Source of the DNA: Oscillospiraceae bacterium
GTDB taxonomy: Bacteria > Bacillota > Clostridia > Oscillospirales > Oscillospiraceae
Direction: 5' to 3'
Assembly: GCA_017557265.1 (NCBI GenBank)
Contig: JAFZAM010000229.1
Coordinates: 1 to 8,150 of the forward strand
DNA length: 8,150 nucleotides
Positions 6,287 to 8,150 of the stretch are shown piece after piece (position 1 is the stretch's first letter; every line of letters begins with the position of its first letter). The translations under genes were made by a program, and so were the position numbers. The notes under the pieces were generated by a model. It did not search any database. It was not told the origin of the DNA and saw nothing but the letters and a program-made list of their open reading frames with translations.

Positions 6287-6760
6287 TTATTTCTCCAGTT
6301 CTATCATGTAGTACTCGAGAACTATGGAATCGGGATTGCGCGTGCCGACGGTGATAAACAGCCGGTCGTTGAGAATGCTGAGGCTGTCGTCGAATATCTC
6401 AAAGGAGGGCTTGGTCACGCAGTAGTAGACCTCGGCGGGGGCTATCCCTCCGGAGAGGACCGTCTCGACGTACTCGGGCGGGACTGTGCGGATGCCGTCG
6501 TTCTGGATATAGAAGCTGCGTCCGTCCTTCAGCTTGACCCCGTAGCGTGCGGAGAGCTCGGCTCTTCCGTCGGGACGGACGACCTGGCTGTCCACGCCGT
6601 CCGGCAGGAGCTCCCCGTCAAAGGGAAGCGCAAATCCGACCGTTACGCCGCTGGGAACGTATATAAGCTGACGGCGGCCCGTCTTCTCTCCCCTGCCGAT
6701 AAAGGTCGGTTTGTCGACCTGAGCTCTGACTTCAAAGGCTTTAACAAATTTCGGTGTCAT
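6287..6760 (-). CDS. DUF3237 (UPF0311) family protein
   Basis: This soluble 157-residue protein is full length for the family. I recognise DUF3237 from its ordered motifs: FEVRAQV near the N-terminus, IGRGEKTGRR (21-30), FDGELLPDGVDSQVVRPDGR (47-66) followed by ELSARY, FYIQNDGIR (83-91), EVYYCVTKPSFE (110-121) and LNDRLFITVGTR (130-141). Family members are small beta-barrel proteins, and I know of no established biochemical role for them in general. There is no signal peptide, so it acts in the cytoplasm. The ATG at 6760 has AGGAG eight bases upstream. It is the first gene of the operon and lies 40 bases before dctM, so it is co-transcribed with the transporter. The simplest inference is that it binds or modifies the imported compound. 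Family assignment is from memory of the motif pattern, not a search. Confidence 0.83.
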   Translation of the reverse strand: MTPKFVKAFEVRAQVDKPTFIGRGEKTGRRQLIYVPSGVTVGFALPFDGELLPDGVDSQVVRPDGRAELSARYGVKLKDGRSFYIQNDGIRTVPPEYVETVLSGGIAPAEVYYCVTKPSFEIFDDSLSILNDRLFITVGTRNPDSIVLEYYMIELEK

Positions 6761-6813
6761 TTTTCTGCTCCTTCGATTCTTCCTTCTATATGCGGATCAT
6801 TGTGTGATATTTT

Positions 6814-6842
6814 ATAATCATTTCTCGTTAATACAATGTTAA
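6814..6842 (-). promoter_or_regulatory. Candidate promoter of the DUF3237-TRAP operon
   Basis: On the minus strand TTAACA (6837-6842, 5/6) and GATTAT (6814-6819, 4/6) are 17 bases apart, in the AT-rich stretch just upstream of the operon. Transcription would start near 6807, leaving a leader of about 47 bases before ATG 6760. An overlapping TATAAA on the same strand (6811-6816) is a better -10 but has no correctly spaced -35. A second possibility further upstream is a perfect TTGACA (6981-6986) with TGTAAA 18 bases later (6957-6962). Confidence 0.4.
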
Positions 6843-6895
6843 CATGTCATAATTGCATTCGTCCATACGGAATATTTCCAAATAATCCGATTTTT

Positions 6896-6964
6896 GCTGT
6901 AAAATGTGACAATCCGTTTCGTTTCGCGCATCATCGCAAGCGGCTTACTGTCATATTTTACAGC
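6896..6964. repeat. 16-base inverted repeat upstream of the TRAP operon, possible operator pair
   Basis: GCTGTAAAATGTGACA (6896-6911) and TGTCATATTTTACAGC (6949-6964) are inverted copies matching at 15 of 16 positions, separated by 37 bases. The core recurs as TGTCATAATT (6845-6854) and TGTCAAATTT (6981-6990), giving four copies of TGTCAnAwTT within about 150 bases. No coding sequence covers it, and it lies upstream of the candidate operon promoter. The centre-to-centre distance of the two arms is 53 bases, about five helical turns, which would suit two bound dimers on one face of the DNA. Binding by the PucR-type regulator is inference. Confidence 0.55.
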
Positions 6965-7032
6965 GGCGCGCAGGCCGCACTGTCAAATTTGTCCGTCCGG
7001 CGTCCCTGCGGAGCGTTGCGCGCGGAAAAAAC

Positions 7033-7060
7033 AAAAGCCCGTCCGGACGGACGGGCTTTT
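7033..7060 (-). terminator. Rho-independent terminator of the acyltransferase gene
   Basis: Arms AAAAGCCCGTCC (7033-7044) and GGACGGGCTTTT (7049-7060) are fully complementary around the loop GGAC. On the minus strand the stem is followed by a T-rich tail, TTTTGTTTTTTCC counting the last four stem bases. It lies 43 bases beyond the acyltransferase stop codon. The 20-base core matches the terminator at 1461-1480 at 17 positions, with a compensatory A-T to G-C change in the stem. Confidence 0.9.
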
Positions 7061-7102
7061 CGCTGTGCATAAAGCTGACGCGAGGTATTGAGTATCGTTT
7101 TG

Positions 7103-8150
7103 TCACGGGGCTCTCTTCCGGCCGCGGCGCGGGAGGCCGCATGCGAGATAAGACAGCACGGGCACGAAGCGGCAGACCCAGGCTATTACCAGTGCGGCGG
7201 CGTAGACCGCGACCGTCTTGAGCACGACTCCCGACAGCGAGACCGGGCTAAACGCGCCGGAGAGCAGCAGGAGCAGATTGTGCATCAGATATATCGGGAA
7301 GGTGCAGGGGGCTATCTCGCGCGTGATCTTCCCGGCAGCGGGGCGCTCGAGCCGGCCGGCCTGCTTCACGAGCAGAAATACGCAGCCCGCGAGCGCTGTC
7401 TCGAAGAAACCGGTCTGGGACAGAAAGTCCGTGACGTAATATCCGGCGGCCTTGGAGCGCAGTATCGTTCCCGCCGTTACGACCGCCCAGAGAACTGTCG
7501 CGGCCGCCCAGAGCGCGGGGGCGGGAACGCGCTTTTTCGTCTTCCCGAGGAACCACCCGAGCACGAAGCACGCGAGATGGCCGCCGAAGGCGTCGAGATA
7601 GTTAAGCGCCGCGAAGTCGAGGTACTTCGCGCCGAATGCGGGAAAGACCACCGCAAGAGCGGAGACGGCCTTGACTAACGCTATTATGCCGAGCAGGAGC
7701 CATTCTCCCCTTCGCTCGAGGCTTCTCAGACCGCCGCAGAGGAGCGGCGAGACTAGATACATCGCGACAAGCGCGTACATGAACCAGAGCGAGACGTTCA
7801 CTTCCCTGCGCAGCGCGGAGAGCGCCATCGCTCCGAAGGCGCGGACGGAGAGCTCGTGCGACGCCGTCAGGTGGTAAAAGATATAAAGAACGCTCCAGAA
7901 GAGCAGCGGGACGACGAGCCGCGGCAGCCGCTCCCTGAACAGCACGCGGACGTCCTTCGTCCGCTCGCTCGCGGTCAGCACGTAGCCGGTTATCATGAAG
8001 AAGATCGGCACGGCGCAGTATGCGGGGCTGCTCAGCGCGGAGAGGAAGAACCACCCCGTATGACCCGCGACGTCGGCGCGGAGCGCTCCCGCCGCGGTGT
8101 GCATGAACACCACGAACACGGATCCGACGATCCGCAGCACGTCAAGATAT
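7103..8150 (-). CDS. Membrane acyltransferase, acyltransferase_3 family, N-terminus beyond window edge
   Basis: The visible 348 codons encode a multi-pass membrane protein of the acyltransferase_3 family (OafA/WecH type). These proteins move acetyl or similar groups onto cell-surface sugars or other envelope molecules. The frame continues to the right edge as YLDVLRIVGSVFVVFMHTAAG split across the first membrane segment; YLDxLR plus the following histidine (His17 of the visible part) is the family signature and putative active-site element. A GTG at 8140 lies inside this motif and is therefore not the start. Other typical features are FFMITGYVL, FRERLPRLVVPLLFWSVLY, SLWFMYALVAMYLVSPLL, a central FVLGWFLG, and FPIYLMHNLLLLL near the end. 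About ten membrane segments are visible, and the protein ends in a basic tail, RRGRKRAP. No partner genes for polysaccharide synthesis are in view, so the acceptor is unknown. It ends at its own terminator and is independent of the TRAP operon. Confidence 0.88.
   Translation of the reverse strand, partial: YLDVLRIVGSVFVVFMHTAAGALRADVAGHTGWFFLSALSSPAYCAVPIFFMITGYVLTASERTKDVRVLFRERLPRLVVPLLFWSVLYIFYHLTASHELSVRAFGAMALSALRREVNVSLWFMYALVAMYLVSPLLCGGLRSLERRGEWLLLGIIALVKAVSALAVVFPAFGAKYLDFAALNYLDAFGGHLACFVLGWFLGKTKKRVPAPALWAAATVLWAVVTAGTILRSKAAGYYVTDFLSQTGFFETALAGCVFLLVKQAGRLERPAAGKITREIAPCTFPIYLMHNLLLLLSGAFSPVSLSGVVLKTVAVYAAALVIAWVCRFVPVLSYLACGLPRRGRKRAP

Larger units (their letters stand above)
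6761..7102. other. Non-coding region between the acyltransferase and the TRAP operon
   Basis: This 342-base stretch has no credible gene; short open frames here lack ribosome sites. From the operon side it holds the ribosome site of the DUF3237 gene, an AT-rich candidate promoter (6814-6842), a GGAATATTTCC short inverted repeat (6869-6879), the 16-base inverted repeat with its extra half-sites (6845-6990), a GC-rich segment, and the terminator of the acyltransferase gene (7033-7060). The AT-richness of 6780-6910 contrasts sharply with the surrounding genes and marks it as the control region. Confidence 0.75.

Noticed and set aside
6813..6818. Perfect TATAAT on the plus strand
   Set aside because: No -35 element lies 16-18 bases upstream and no plus-strand gene follows; AT-rich background explains it.
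6869..6889. GGAATATTTCC plus a flanking CGGAATA/TAATCCG imperfect inverted repeat
   Set aside because: The arms are short (four bases, or six of seven with a mismatch) in AT-rich DNA, so chance is likely; noted only as part of the control region.
6761..7102. Possible riboswitch or small RNA gene in the long non-coding region
   Set aside because: I see no recognisable riboswitch core, and the only strong hairpin is the terminator of the acyltransferase gene.

Overview
The window reads as ordinary bacterial chromosome of high GC content (estimated by eye at about 60 %), with short AT-rich islands at promoters. A Gram-positive style lipoprotein signal, good AGGAG ribosome sites, a TIR/membrane/coiled-coil protein of a kind common in gut Clostridia, and a PucR-type regulator beside a TRAP transporter suggest an anaerobic, probably gut-associated Firmicute (Oscillospiraceae-like Clostridia). 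Synergistota, which are rich in TRAP systems, cannot be excluded. The taxonomic call is inference only.

Layout. (1) 1-887, minus: the N-terminal 295 codons of a TIR-domain protein with one membrane segment and a heptad coiled coil, cut by the left edge. (2) 888-1033: divergent intergenic region with one promoter facing each way. (3) 1034-1438, plus: an unrecognised 134-residue protein, apparently its own transcription unit. (4) 1459-1482: a perfectly symmetric bidirectional terminator shared with the converging gene. (5) 1491-3062, minus: a PucR/CdaR-type regulator with its own promoter. (6) 3128-6760, minus: a four-gene operon read as DUF3237 protein, then TRAP large permease (dctM), substrate-binding lipoprotein (dctP) and small permease (dctQ), ending in a strong terminator that abuts the regulator's promoter. 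(7) 6761-7102: a 342-base non-coding stretch with the operon promoter, a cluster of repeated TGTCA-type motifs including a near-perfect 16-base inverted repeat, and the terminator of the next gene. (8) 7103-8150, minus: a membrane acyltransferase (acyltransferase_3 family) whose start lies beyond the right edge.

How it works together. The centre is most simply a solute-uptake locus. DctP captures a substrate, probably a carboxylate, outside the membrane. DctQ and DctM carry it in using an ion gradient. The DUF3237 protein made from the same transcript may act on the substrate, and the neighbouring PucR-type protein is the natural candidate regulator, with the TGTCA motifs as candidate operators. 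Substrate, DUF3237 activity and regulator-operator pairing are inferences. The TIR protein and the divergent small gene form a separate unit whose role cannot be read from the sequence; a stress or defence role is possible for TIR proteins that keep the NADase glutamate, as this one does. No tRNA, rRNA, CRISPR array, insertion sequence or attachment site was seen.
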